This document shows, one piece after another, positions 33,503 to 44,189 of a stretch of DNA of 64,000 bases (its first letter is position 1; every line of letters starts with the position of its first letter). Made by a program: the position numbers and the translations under genes. The notes below the pieces were generated by a model, which was not told the DNA's origin, ran no database searches, and worked only from the letters and a program-made list of their open reading frames with translations. Source of the stretch: Doryteuthis pealeii (Eukaryota; Mollusca; Cephalopoda; Myopsida; Loliginidae). The DNA is taken from positions 23,671,621-23,735,620 of the forward strand of contig CM042179.1 of NCBI GenBank assembly GCA_023376005.1. Direction: 5' to 3'.

Positions 33503-33567
33503 CGACTGTTGTCCTCACTTTTGGCCAATGTGCCCTATGGCCATCTTCAATATGAAGACAACAGTCC
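33503..33567 (-). ncRNA. Hammerhead-like hairpin with long stem I
   Basis: Outer arms GACTGTTGTCCTCA (33504-33517) and TGAAGACAACAGTC (33553-33566) pair. The inner reverse strand has TTGAAGA, one T, GGCCA...TGGCC stem, then AAAAG in place of GAAA. The core is degenerate, so activity is unlikely, but the fold is preserved. Confidence 0.4.
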
Positions 33568-33650
33568 AAAAAGTCTAAATAATACAAATTATCAAGCCTC
33601 ACCTAAAAAATTCAAACAAATAACTGGAATTCCAAAACCATTTTTTGAAG
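33560..33650 (+). repeat. R1-type fragment
   Basis: 'aaataatacaaattatcaag' and 'cctcacctaaaaaattcaaa' parallel 5640-5690 and 41645-41690. Confidence 0.55.
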
Positions 33651-33699
33651 TGAACTATAGTGTCATTGCTCTAAATAGGCCATATTTTCTTTCATATTA

Positions 33700-34345
33700 A
33701 ATCTAGCCCTCTGCAACACTAATATCAAGGAATCTTGTGAACATGATCTGGGTATTACTGTCAGCAGTGATTTATGTTGGACGAAGCACATCTCTAAAAT
33801 TGTCAAGAAGGCCGAGGGTGTCCTGGCGTCGCTCAGCAAGACCTTTGTCAGCCGCTCACCAGCTATCTATTTAAAGCTATGGTGCGGCCAGACTTGGAAT
33901 TTGCATCACCGGTCTGGAACACCTATCTTGCTCAGAACATTAACCTCCTAGAAACTGTACAGAGACATGCAACCAAATGAATACCCTCTATCAGGCATCT
34001 GCCATATTCTGAAAGTCTTGCTGCCCTGGGAATGGATATTTTGAAACTCTGGCAGCTGGCAAGTGACTTGGTAAATGCCCATAAAGTCATTTATGAACAT
34101 AAAGTCATTATAAACAACAGCAACTCTTGAGCACCTTTTTGATCTCCATGTTTCTAACAAATGTGGGCATGCCTACAATGTCAGAAAACAGCATAGCTCA
34201 CATGACTTTCAGAAACATTTTTCATGCTCAGAGTTGATGGAATAAACTGCCTGCATCCGTTTTGGGCTACTGAAACACTGCATCTTTCAAAGCCTCCATG
34301 CTCCCTGTAATCCGCCAACACTATATCTGATACCCCACACCACAC
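33700..34345 (+). pseudogene. LINE reverse transcriptase C-terminal region (CR1/Jockey-like), decayed
   Basis: + frames read EHDLGITVSSDLCWTKHISK then IVKKAEGVLASLSKTFVSRS and PAIYLKL. A frameshift leads to MVRPDLEFASPVWN- and LLETVQRHATK-type sequence, then SIRHLPYSESLAAL-like. A last piece gives NKCGHAYNVRKQHS. This order is the thumb and C-terminal segment of CR1/Jockey-type LINEs. Several frame breaks; no polymerase YADD box within the window. Confidence 0.85.
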
Positions 34346-34374
34346 ACATATGCACGCACACGCACACATACATG

Positions 34375-34620
34375 CATATTATTACCCCAATGGGGCCAAC
34401 TGTTGGCTGTGAGTGGTGACCCGTAATGCTTAAGGATGGAATCCTGGTGGCTAAGCAGTCCATGACATGCAACGTTCCACTTTGACCCCCACTTAGGCTA
34501 GATGAGTGGTTGGATAAGCTCTCTCTCTGAACAATCGACTGGTCATGTCAAGCCCTAGCACTTATATGATCATCCTTACCATATTGCCCGGAATGGTAGT
34601 ACCTGTGAGAATTCCATCAT
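34375..34620 (-). repeat. Dispersed repeat R5, reverse orientation
   Basis: Reverse-complement matches to 32940-33140 ('gactgcttagccaccagga', 'cctaagtgggggtcaaagtg'). Confidence 0.65.
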
Positions 34621-34641
34621 AAAGTAGATGAAAAAAATTTG

Positions 34642-34842
34642 GGTTGTTTCTTATAACTCCAACATAAAGAAAGGGTAACCACTCTTGACTGATAAATTAT
34701 TTATTTATTTTCCCATTAAACTAACCCTAAACCCTAACCCTAACAGCATCTTTTTCCTAGCAGATCAATAAATAAATAAATAAATAATTTATCAGTCAAG
34801 AGTGGTTCCCCTTTGTTTATGTTGGAGTCATAGGAAATAACC
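34642..34842. mobile_element. Fold-back element T1 (copy b)
   Basis: Arms as in copy a; the core contains 'aaccctaaaccctaaccc' and 'ttcctagcagatcaataa'. 201 bases. Confidence 0.85.
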
Positions 34843-34929
34843 AAAATGTGTTTTAAAAAATAAGTGAATTTGGAAAAAATTGAATGCCTAACAAAAATGA
34901 ATAAAACAAAACACCTTTGGTATAAAATA

Positions 34930-35090
34930 ACCCAACAAGGGTTAACATGCCAGAAAATCCGTCCAATCAACCAACCTGTTAAGATCCCATATATGGGTTA
35001 AATAGATCAAAAAGTAAATTTGAAAAAACAAAACATATTTGGTATAAAACAAGCCAAGGGATGACATTCTGTTAGATCCAACGAACATAC
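34930..35090. repeat. R5-related fragments
   Basis: 'aataacccaacaagggttaa', 'acctgttaagatcccatata' and 'aaacaagccaaggg' echo the R5 start in reverse. Confidence 0.5.
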
Positions 35091-35236
35091 TCCGTGCCAT
35101 TATGTTTGAATTTCAGCTTTACAAAATTATTACCGATATAAAAGACGACCCTAATTTCCACATTCGACCTATACACAAATATATAGTTGTTACCTTGATT
35201 TACGAGTGTCCCAAGTTAAAAGGAGTCACTCAGCCA

Positions 35237-35530
35237 ATTTTTTGCTTTGTGTTGTGAGCTAAAATTTGAGGTACAAGCGAGCTTCAGATATGCTTATGTT
35301 AATAAGTTCACTAAAAACATTTAAGTTTCCAAATTTTTTGCTTTGTGTTGTGAGCTAAAATTTGAGGTACAAGCAAGCTTCAGATATGCTTATGTTAATA
35401 AATTCACTAAAAACATTTAAGTTTCCAAATTTTTTGCTTTGTGTTGTGAGCTAAAATTTGAGTTAAAAGTGAGCTTCAGATATGCTTATGTTAATAAGTT
35501 CACTAAAGATATTTAAGTTTCCAAATTTAT
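35237..35530 (+). repeat. 96-bp tandem array, three copies
   Basis: 'ttttgctttgtgttgtgagc' recurs at about 35238, 35334 and 35430. The upstream flank ('acgagtgtcccaagttaaa') and downstream 35820-35880 ('gaattaaactcgtaagccaa') suggest both lie in one larger element. Confidence 0.88.
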
Positions 35531-35564
35531 TATGCCAAAGAAAAATATTATTTATAAAAAAATA

Positions 35565-35715
35565 AACACTAAAATGTATTACAGCACATAATTCATTTAC
35601 ATTCAATTTTATCATGTTTTTATACAATACTGTGCTATTTTTCTTAATGAAACATAATACAGCACATAATTCATTACATTCTATTTCATTATGTTTGTAC
35701 ACAATACAGTACTCT
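35565..35715 (+). repeat. Two-copy duplication
   Basis: 'acagcacataattcattaca' type blocks at about 35581 and 35652, each followed by 'catgttt...atacaatac' sequence. Confidence 0.7.
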
Positions 35716-35921
35716 TTTTCTTATTAAAAAAAAAAACTAATTAAAAAAGTTTGGATGTTTGGGGAGGAGAGGCTAGAGCGGATTAATTGCATCTCGGTTT
35801 ATTTCAATGGGGAAAATGGGAATATACGAGGAAATTGAGTTATGAGCAGAATGAATTAAACTCGTAAGCCAAGGTACCATTATATTTGTGATTGATTAAG
35901 CGAAACTCAATAATGCATATA

Positions 35922-36235
35922 AAATTTCGGTTAAATCCTACTTAACGGACATAAATTCCACCATCGTATGTCACCACGCCAAAAGAAGAAAAAATACTAA
36001 AAATCAGGAAATTAACCGAATTTGATGAAATTTTCAATGTTGATACATTAATGAATGAACAATATAATGCATCAGTTATTTTATTTGAAAACTCTTACAT
36101 TTTTTCAGGTCAGTTAACTTTGAACCACGTATCTTTGAGGCATAACACAGATTCACAAACATACGTGGTTCAAAGTTCAGGGTGATATACGATTGTGGAA
36201 TTTATGTCCGTTAAGTAGGATTTAACCAAAATTTC
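35922..36235. mobile_element. Fold-back element T4 (copy 2, full length)
   Basis: Outer arms 'ttaaatcctacttaacggac' and complement at 36202-36228; inner arms around 'ggttcaaagtt'. The interior includes 'aaattttcaatgttgata' shared with 18900-18960, 60770-60800 and 62660-62700. Complementary ends over 50 bases define the boundaries. Confidence 0.8.
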
Positions 36236-36244
36236 TTACATACA

Positions 36245-36420
36245 GGAATTGCCTCCCTTGACCCATTGTAGTATAATGGTTAGCAAGCTAGTCTCGTTGA
36301 TCTATTGAATAGTAAGTTCAATCCTCGATGAATGTCGCAAATAGGATGTGATCTTATGTCATCCTATTCGTGACGAACGGGTTGGATAAATACCCAAAGG
36401 AGTTGCCTCCCCTTGAAACT
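36245..36420 (+). mobile_element. tRNA-derived SINE-like element (family C)
   Basis: 'tgtagtataatggttagcaa' is a plausible A box, 'agttcaatcctcg' a B-box-like segment, followed by 'taggatgtgatcttatgtca' and 'gacgaacgggttggataa'. Different body from SINE-A and SINE-B. Confidence 0.65.
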
Positions 36421-36449
36421 AAAAGTTTTTTCTAATTTCCAAACTTAGA

Positions 36450-36709
36450 ATTTCGGGACCATATTACCTTTAGGCATCCCTTTTTGATCTCGATTAATAA
36501 AGGACGTTTTCATTTAAACTGTCAATATCCAGTTGTTTTTTAGGGGTCAGGGTTAGGGGTTAGGGTTAGGGGTTAGTTTTATAATTTAAAAACAAACTCT
36601 AAAAATCGTCTGTTAACAAACAACCGGATTTTGACGGTGTAAATGAAAAAAAATATCCTTATGAATCGAGATCGCAAAAGGGGTGCCTAAAGGTCATATC
36701 GTCCGAATT
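36450..36709. mobile_element. Fold-back element T2 with telomeric core (copy a)
   Basis: Arms 'ggcatccctttttgatctcg' and reverse complement 'cgagatcgcaaaaggggtgc'; the inner arms contain 'caactg/ccggattttgacggtg'. The core holds 'ggggttagggttagggg'. Unrelated in arm sequence to T1. Confidence 0.82.
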
Positions 36710-37074
36710 TCCTGTCAGAAAAAATGATTTACTTAGTTCAGTTCTTAACCAATGTTATTTATTTATCACTTCTGAGTCAGATTGGTCCCGTCTAAAAAAA
36801 TGTTGTTTGTTTTTTGTTTGTCTTTTCATTTTTGAGATAAATTTTTGTTGTATTTTGGAGATTCAGCTAATTTGTCAGATATGAAAAATACTGAATTTCT
36901 ATGGTTTTAGATGTTTGGGTCCTATCTACAATATACAACACGATCACTGACTTTCCGACATACATATACACAAGTTATCTTTTCTTTATTTTCATTTTCT
37001 AAAATCACAGGAAATCATTATTTTTCAAAACTGACGAATTGCTTGCATAGAGGAAGGTCTTCTGAATACTAGGC

Positions 37075-37190
37075 TTAAATAAATAAATAAATAAATAGAT
37101 AAAATTAAATTTAAATTTAAAAAAAATATTTTAACCCCCAAAAAAAAAAAAAAACAAAAAAAAAAAAAAAAAACAAAAACAAAAAACATT
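37075..37190. repeat. A-rich low-complexity tract
   Basis: (AAAT)n then long A runs with isolated C. Confidence 0.9.
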
Positions 37191-37225
37191 TAATCAGGTT
37201 CAGAAGGGCTGACTTCTGATTTAGG

Positions 37226-37617
37226 TCGGAAAATTAAAACGGAAAGTTTTTTGGTGGTACCCAATGACAGTTTAACTACAGTCTATGAATTAACATTTTG
37301 CAAATTTGGTTACGGTTTTAGGAGATTAAGGTTGTTTTTAATTACTTATTGCTTAAAAAAATAAACAACAAAAACCCAAATTACTATACATTTAATGTTG
37401 AAAAATATTTTTTAAAACTAAGTTTAATTGAAATTATACATTGCAATACTAACACAAACAACTGTCTAAATAATAGATTCAATAATTAATTTCAATGGTT
37501 AATTAAATGTATAGTTATTTGGTTTTTTTGTTGTTTATTTTTTTTAAGCAATACCTAATTAAAAATAACCTTAATCCCCTATAACGGTAACCCAATTCGC
37601 AAAATGTTAATTCATAG
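37226..37617. mobile_element. Fold-back element T5 (copy 1)
   Basis: Arms about 37284-37400 and 37500-37617 are complementary ('aacattttgcaaatttggtt' with 'aacccaattcgcaaaatgtt'). The centre contains 'acaactgtctaaataatag'. A second, truncated copy is at 61886-62193, sharing the 5' flank 'aaattaaaacggaaa'. Confidence 0.8.
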
Positions 37618-37632
37618 AATATTTGATATTGT

Positions 37633-38039
37633 GTTATTTCCTATAAGTCTAACATAAACAAAGGGGAACCACTCTTAACTGATAAATTATTTATTTATTC
37701 CTATAAGTCTAACATAAACAAATGGGGAACCACTCTTGACTGATAAATTATTTGGTTATTTCCTATAAGTCTAACATAAACAAAGGGAAACCACTCCTGA
37801 CTGATAAATTATTTGGTTATTTCCTATGTCTAACATAAACAAAGGGGAACCACTCTTGACTGATAAATTATTTATTTATTTATTGATCTACTAGGAAAAA
37901 AGAAGACAGGGTTAGGGTTAGGTCTTTTGTTAGGGTTGGGGTTATGGTCAGGGTTTAGGGTTAGTTTAATGGGAAAATAAATAATTTATCAGTCAAGAGT
38001 GGTTCCCCTTTGTTCATGTTAGACTTATAGAAAATAACC
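37633..38039. mobile_element. Fold-back element T1 (copy c), left arm amplified
   Basis: The left arm is repeated four times in direct orientation (starts about 37633, 37699, 37759, 37817) before the core (TTAGGG-type tract about 37912-37965) and a single right arm ending at 38039. Confidence 0.85.
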
Positions 38040-38069
38040 TAATATTGCTTAACACTCATGCCCGGTTGT

Positions 38070-38480
38070 GATTAGCAGAATGAGAACAGTCTTCCCCGAT
38101 GGATTGAATTAAAGGGTTCAGTTCAAAGTTCCATTAAAACGCCCAATTACAACATGAAGGTTCCAGATTACAAGAAACACTTGAAAATGCCGGAGGACAC
38201 ATCGTCCGAAACGTTGTGTATATAACAAAAAGATGAGAACAACAGTCTGAAAAATCTAAATAATACATGAAATTTTAGAATAATTTAATTTCATATGTTT
38301 ATATCTGTCTATTCATTATGCAAGAATCATATGTACAATTTTGTAGAAATAAATCATCCTGGTGAGTGAATTCTTGTATGTAGATGACACTGTCTTTAAT
38401 ACAATAAAGATGAGAACAACAGTCTGAAAAATCTAAATAATACATGAAATTTTAAAACAATTTAATTTCATATTCTTCTC
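38070..38480 (+). repeat. R1-related and duplicated segment
   Basis: 'tccgaaacgttgtg' motif near 38207 and the block 'gatgagaacaacagtctgaa' ... 'atacatgaaatttta' present at 38233 and again at 38408. Confidence 0.65.
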
Positions 38481-38619
38481 CATGTTTTTATCCGTCTATT
38501 CATTATGCAATCCTCGGTCAGGAGGACAATTCAAAAGATTTTGTTGGAAGAAAGAAAGAAAGTAAAAGTTTTTAATTTTAAGTGACTATAATATCTATAC
38601 TTACCTGTATAACTAATGT

Positions 38620-38807
38620 GGTTATTTCCTATAACTCCAACATAAACAAAGGGGAACAACTCTTGACTGATAAATTATTTATTTATTGATCTACTAGGAA
38701 AAAAGAAGACAGGGTTAGGGTTAGTTTAATGGGAAAATAAATAAATAAATAATTTATCAGTCAAGAGTGGTTCCCCTTTGTTTATGTTGGAGTTATAGGA
38801 AATAACC
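38620..38807. mobile_element. Fold-back element T1 (copy d)
   Basis: 188 bases; arms as other T1; the core is short, 'gacagggttagggttag'. Confidence 0.88.
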
Positions 38808-38829
38808 AGTAATGCAATACATACCCAAG

Positions 38830-39540
38830 AAAAGTTAAGATATCTTATAAACAGGGGTTTTACTTTTAAAACCCTCATATTCAATCATTGCGTGTAAGGG
38901 AGATAACTTTAATAACTTTTTCTTCGTTAAATAAAAAAAAATTTAAAAGTTCAAATTTTTTATGTTGTCTTCAAGATTTGATCTTTCTAGAAATGTAAAA
39001 ATTAGGGACTAGATTTTTTCAATCTGAATTGATAAAAAAAAAATTTCACGTTGTTTTAATAAAACAAAAAACAACAAAAAAAAGCTATTTATTTTGAAAT
39101 TAAAACATTAATGAATGAAGTTTTTTTTTTCTTAAATCGAACAATTCCCAGATTTTTGGTTATTGTTTCAAAATTTAAAAAAAGTATTTTATTATCTCTC
39201 CTTCCGATCTCTGGACATACCTAATTTAAAGAATTATTCAGGCAGATGACATTTTGACCAGTAAATTTTCCATCCTTCTCCAGATGAATTGAGACTCTTT
39301 TTCTGGTTCGTTTCTTGTCGATAGAGCAAAACAAAAACGTATCAAAATTATTTTTTGTTGTTTTTGTTGTTGCATGGAATTATTCACAGATCTTTTCACA
39401 AGGAACTTTAAATGGATTTCTTTGAAAAGATCTGCGAACAACTCTGTGAAAACATAAATAGATAAATAAATAAAATACCGTTATGAAAGATACCAGAACT
39501 ACCAGAGATGTATATTATATTTGAAGAAGGCCTGGAAATG
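38830..39540. other. AT-rich stretch, no gene recognised
   Basis: Contains a reverse-strand open frame of 67 codons with no recognisable motif; otherwise nothing seen. Confidence 0.6.
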
Positions 39541-39547
39541 TACCAGT

Positions 39548-39550
<3 letters not shown>

Positions 39551-39621
<71 letters not shown>

Positions 39622-39722
39622 ATAAATCTAATGAGTCAGACGAACTACTAAAAGTTTCGCTTAAGGAAGAGCATTAAGCGAAACTTTTAGTAGGTTCGTC
39701 TGACTCATTAGATTTATCTTTA
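39551..39722. repeat. (AT)n tract followed by a palindrome
   Basis: (AT)n 39551-39618, then arms of ~47 bases (39617-39664 and 39674-39722) centred on 'ggaagagca'; 'gataaatctaatgagtcaga' is in the left arm. Confidence 0.88.
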
Positions 39723-40007
39723 TTATTTGCTCTACTTAGGTATTGAGCACTTTTTACTTATTAGCTTTAGTCTCCTGGCGGTTTTGTATGAATATATATG
39801 TCTTATATATATATATATGCATATAAATTGTTTTTTCTTTTGGCAAAGATATTGTACTAATAGATTATTTTTTGTTGGTACGATTATCTTGGTCTTTTCT
39901 TTTTTACAAAAATTTTTTTCTTCCCGGTTGATGTTTGGTAGTATATTTTTACAATCAAACTATTTACTGGGTTTTATCTCACCGCGAGGATTTACCAACA
40001 AGTTTGG

Positions 40008-40069
<62 letters not shown>

Positions 40070-40141
40070 GAAAGAGGATTGGAATGAATCCGACAGAATG
40101 TGGTGGAGATGTGAGGAGCCAACTCAGACAAAAGTGTGTAG

Positions 40142-40179
40142 GATATATTTCGTTAGAGCTTTGAGCTTGGCATCATCAG
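40142..40179 (-). ncRNA. Hammerhead-like core, partial
   Basis: Reverse strand: CTGATGA (40173-40179), extra T, imperfect stem around AGCT...AGCT, GAAA (40148-40151), TATATC giving an AUC triplet. No clear stem I. Confidence 0.3.
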
Positions 40180-40469
40180 TTATTTTAATGAATCATCAGA
40201 TTATCATACAAGTGTTTTACAGAAGAGGTAGTGTGACGGGAGGAGGTGGATAGCAGAGGTGATCAAGTGGGTGGGTAAGCGTTACCTGCTTGACCATTCA
40301 AAACCTCTCCTCACTAACACTTACCCAACAATGCTTCAAGCAAATTATCAAATACTATCATATATAAATATATACATATATATATAAAGAAACAATTTTC
40401 ATTGACTTCATGTTTATTAATAAATTTGAAAATATTTTTCTAAACTCCATGTGTATCAATAAATACCAC

Positions 40470-40750
40470 TTTCTAAAACCTATATGATAAAAAGGAGTGG
40501 GTGTTTACCATTAGAGCAATTTCAAGAATACAAGGGGGATAATCATATTAATTGACCGATTGATCGGAAGGGACCCTTCCAGTCGAGTGCCAAGCCCAAA
40601 TAAAGGTCAAGGGGAAGTGTTGCAAGCAACTGGGACACGGAGCTCAGCCACCAGGATCCCACCCACGGCCAACAGGTGGTCTTATTGGTGGACTCTTACC
40701 TCTCTGCAGAGGTGCAGTAGAGTATTAGAGTGCTGTAGAGAATATAGTCC
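40470..40750 (+). repeat. Dispersed repeat R5 fragment
   Basis: 'accactttctaaaacctata', 'tgataaaaaggagtgggtgt', 'cagccaccaggatcccaccc' parallel 32880-33090 and 46290-46400. Confidence 0.6.
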
Positions 40751-40852
40751 AACCAACAGGGTGGTTAATTGTGAGAATTTTTTGAATATTAACGACCATT
40801 TTCAAAACTATTATAGTAAGTTACTTTTCCTCTTAGATTAAACTACAAGGGT

Positions 40853-41045
40853 GGCGAGCTGAAAAGTTCATATAATGACATCATATCTGCTGTTGACTTT
40901 TTTTAACCAATGAGACCCAAGCATTGTAACACGGATGGAATAAGAAGTGTATGGACCACAAGGAAAAGTATGTTAAAAAACCTCATTTTGTCACATTCCA
41001 TGAGCGTATCTTGGTCAAACTATTAACTTTTCAGTCGATCCTCGT
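40853..41045. mobile_element. Mariner-like MITE M2 (copy 3)
   Basis: Left end 'gggtggcgagctgaaaagtt', right end 'aacttttcagtcgatcctcg'; these are inverted. The interior shares 'tgacatcatatctgctgttg' and 'cacattccatgag' with 30390-30645. Confidence 0.7.
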
Positions 41046-41539
41046 ACATTAAATAAATGTAAGTTGAAAATAGAAGCGAATCCGACGGTACGTTGAAAGG
41101 AAAAATAAACAAATTAAAAGAACTTACGGAATGGATAAGATAGATTTATTTTACTAACACATGTTTCGGCCACGAGTTTGTTCATGTACACATGTATTCT
41201 ATTTATTATTATTTTAAATATAAAATAAAATAATAATAATAAAAAACTACAAAATCTTTAAGCATACAAAGAATAACGGCCTTCGTCAGAGTAAAATGTT
41301 TGGTGTTTGAAATTAAAGCGGTCAAAATACGGAAAATTTTGAAGTGTTCGAAAAAAGAATTTTTTGAAATTGTTAGATAAAACATTCCACATAAAGGAAT
41401 AAATAAATAAAACAAAGAAGAGGTTGAATTCTCTGATCAAATTTTGATATACAAATGGACCGTGTCGATAATAAACTTTGTAATACGATTAATCTCAAAG
41501 GCCATAGTTCGTTGGTTAGGTGTACACATTTTTTTGGAT

Positions 41540-41690
41540 TATTCGGACTATTGTTCTCATCTTTATTGTTATATGCATAACGTTGTCGGGCGAAACGTTG
41601 TGTAGATAACAATAAAGATTAGGACAATAGTCCGAATAATCCAAATAATACTAATTATCGAGCCTCATCTAAAAAAAAATTAAGAAATTG
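41540..41690 (+). repeat. R1 fragment in inverted arrangement
   Basis: 'tggattattcggactattgt' (41536 on) is mirrored by 'acaatagtccgaataatcca' (41623 on) around 'gcgaaacgttgtgtagataa'. Confidence 0.7.
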
Positions 41691-41736
41691 TATACATTTT
41701 TATTTCATAGTTCAGATTAAACGACTGGTGAAAATA

Positions 41737-41905
41737 ATCCGAAGCCAACATTTTTAGACCTTATTTTTCCAGTGTAGGTATCATTGAGAAACAATAAAAA
41801 GTTTTGGTAAACGGACTAAAACATGGTCAGTTTATCAAAACTTTTTTCGTTCCCCAATGATACCTGCATTGGAAAATAAGGTCTAAAATATTTGGCTTTG
41901 AATTA
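41737..41905. repeat. Palindrome (fold-back), arms about 70 bases
   Basis: 'agaccttatttttccagtg' and 'ggtatcattgagaaac' on the left pair with 'gttccccaatgatacc' and 'cattggaaaataaggtct' on the right; centre near 41820. Confidence 0.82.
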
Positions 41906-42020
41906 CGCTTACCTATTTTTCAAATGGACTATAATTGATGATATTTTGTAAGCGTAATGAATGTTTAGTGCAATATTGAAGTAAATATCTCAGATTTCTT
42001 CCTTAAGTCTTCTTATATAA

Positions 42021-42024
42021 TATA

Positions 42025-42087
<63 letters not shown>
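42021..42087. repeat. (AT)n microsatellite
   Basis: AT dinucleotides abutting a long palindrome on the right. Confidence 0.95.
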
Positions 42088-42090
<3 letters not shown>

Positions 42091-42331
42091 TTTTTGGATG
42101 TTTGTTTATTTTTTAGAAGCATTGTTGAATGAAGTATATATATTAATATTTATATTTTTGCTTGAAGGCAATTACAATGCGAATATCGCATAAATTCGAT
42201 AATTATAGAAGATAATAATGCGAATTTATGCGATATTCGCATTGTAATTGCCTTCAAGCAAAAATATAAATATTAATATATATACTTTATTCAACAATGC
42301 TTCTAAAAAATAAACAAACATCCAAAAAATC
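42088..42331. repeat. Near-perfect 111-bp palindrome
   Basis: Arms 42088-42198 and 42221-42331 are reverse complements with one mismatch that I can find; the 22-base spacer is AT-rich. Part of the arm ('gcattgtaattgccttcaag') recurs at 42674-42695 next to another (AT)n (42700-42747). Confidence 0.92.
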
Positions 42332-42694
42332 TTATTTCCTTCGCCGAAGAGCATAAGGCCCCCCGGAGTTGTTTGTTATTATTCACTCAGCGCCTCCCTT
42401 GCCTCATATGGTATAGACGTCACAGTATCATTGACAGGTTAATTTCGCAGGAATTTCTCGGTGCTGTATCGTGGCCAAAACAGTATAGTTTCTAACTATC
42501 CTGCTGGAGTCCCGGTTTCGATATCTGTCGGAGGGAAATCGTTAGTATATATCGCTGATGAGACTTAATAAAGTTGAAACAGTCTGTACAATATTCTACA
42601 CACCGAGTAATTCTTTGCGAAATTCACTTGTCATTATTATCTTCTATAATTATAGAATTTTATGCGATACGCGCATTGTAATTGCCTTCAAGCA

Positions 42695-42751
<57 letters not shown>

Positions 42752-42991
42752 ACCCATTCTCAACAGATAAGGTAAGAGACGGATTTTATCTTCACTAATA
42801 AATTATAGAATAATTATATTAATTTGATGCTTCAAAGGAGTCTAATAATAGATGAGAAAAACTTTTTATCAGAAACTTTTTATCAAAAAGTGTTTTAATA
42901 CTTTTGAGAGGGTTCCCTTGGAAAGGATTTTTCATTTATCCCCCTCATTTCATTCATTTTTATTTCATCCATTCATTCATTTTACCATTAG

Positions 42992-43051
<60 letters not shown>

Positions 43052-43054
<3 letters not shown>

Positions 43055-43330
43055 AACCTCTCTGCACGAGCAGGATGCGACACAAGGTCAATTTCTTAAG
43101 CGGAGTTTAACAGGTTTGAATTCAGAATTTTCCTTCTAGACTGGTTACCTAGCCATGGTTAAAGAGTCCAGTCTGCCCTGCTATTTGTCCATAGCTGGAG
43201 GGGAATTGGATTCATACCTTTCTCAAGAGTATTAGCGACGTGTGAAATGCAAACAGCTTCGTCCAGGAATTGAAGTCGAGTCGACAAGTCCATTTCCTAT
43301 GACTATAACCATTACACCACACACCTCCAT
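43052..43330 (-). mobile_element. SINE-B copy
   Basis: Starts 'ccaacctctctgcacgagca' beside (AT)n 42998-43051, ends with the tRNA-like head 'gactataaccattacaccac'. Confidence 0.88.
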
Positions 43331-43375
43331 GTCTTCTTGTAGGTTTTATTCATCACAAAGAGTGGAAGAACTTAT

Positions 43376-43566
43376 GGTTATTTCCTATAACTCCAACATA
43401 AACAAAGGGGAACCACTCTTGACTGATAAATTATTTTATTGATTGATCTACTAGGAAAAAAGAAGCTAGGGTTAGGGATTAGGGTTAGTCTAATGGGAAA
43501 ATAAATAAATGATTTATCAGTCAGAGTGGTTCCCCTTTGTTTATGTTAGACTTATAGGAAATAACC
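43376..43566. mobile_element. Fold-back element T1 (copy e)
   Basis: Complete element with core 'gctagggttagggattaggg'. Immediately followed by copy f with no spacer. Confidence 0.88.
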
Positions 43567-43767
43567 GGTTATTTCCTATAAGTCTAACATAAACAAAGGG
43601 GAACCATTCTTGACTGATAAATTATTTATTTATTTATTGATCTACTAGGAAAACAGAAGCCAGGGTTAGGGTTAGGGTTTAGGGTTAGTCTAATGGGAAA
43701 ATAAATAAATGATTTATCAGTCAAGAGTGATTCCCCTTTATTTATGTTGGAGTTATAGGAAATAAAC
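43567..43767. mobile_element. Fold-back element T1 (copy f)
   Basis: Complete element; the core 'ccagggttagggttaggg' is in the same orientation as copy e. Confidence 0.88.
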
Positions 43768-44189
43768 GAACTTATATTGATATAAAAATAATTTAGTGCA
43801 TTTAAAAAAAAATGTTTCTTTTCTTTTTTCATTTTCCTTTTATCATTTTTTTCTCGGTCACTTAAAGTATGTATTATCCCAATCCGTTGGCCACAGTTGG
43901 GGTGTGACACTCGTGAGTATGGAGCATCTAACGAGGATTTAACGTGCTATTCACTATTAATGGATCTGCGAAACTAGCTTGCTAACCTTTAACACCGCAA
44001 TGGGACACCTTAAAAGTATGTTTGCATATTTGGTTCATCTTCAAAGCTCCAATGAATAGTCTGTAAAAGTTATTTCCCTTGAAATAGACTATGGGATTTC
44101 TATTTTAAAGAGTTGCTTCCCTTCTACATGTACATCATTAAGTACATAGTTTTATTAATATTGTTGGCTTTATCAAGATATATTGTATT

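Noticed and set aside
38620..38807. Pre-microRNA hairpin
   Set aside because: T1 hairpins are long and multicopy with extended perfect arms and a repeat core; siRNA or piRNA production is possible, but a microRNA call is not supported.
41155..41195. 'ggccgaaacatgtg' on the reverse strand as hammerhead
   Set aside because: The upstream CTGANGA reads ATGAACA and the helix does not form.
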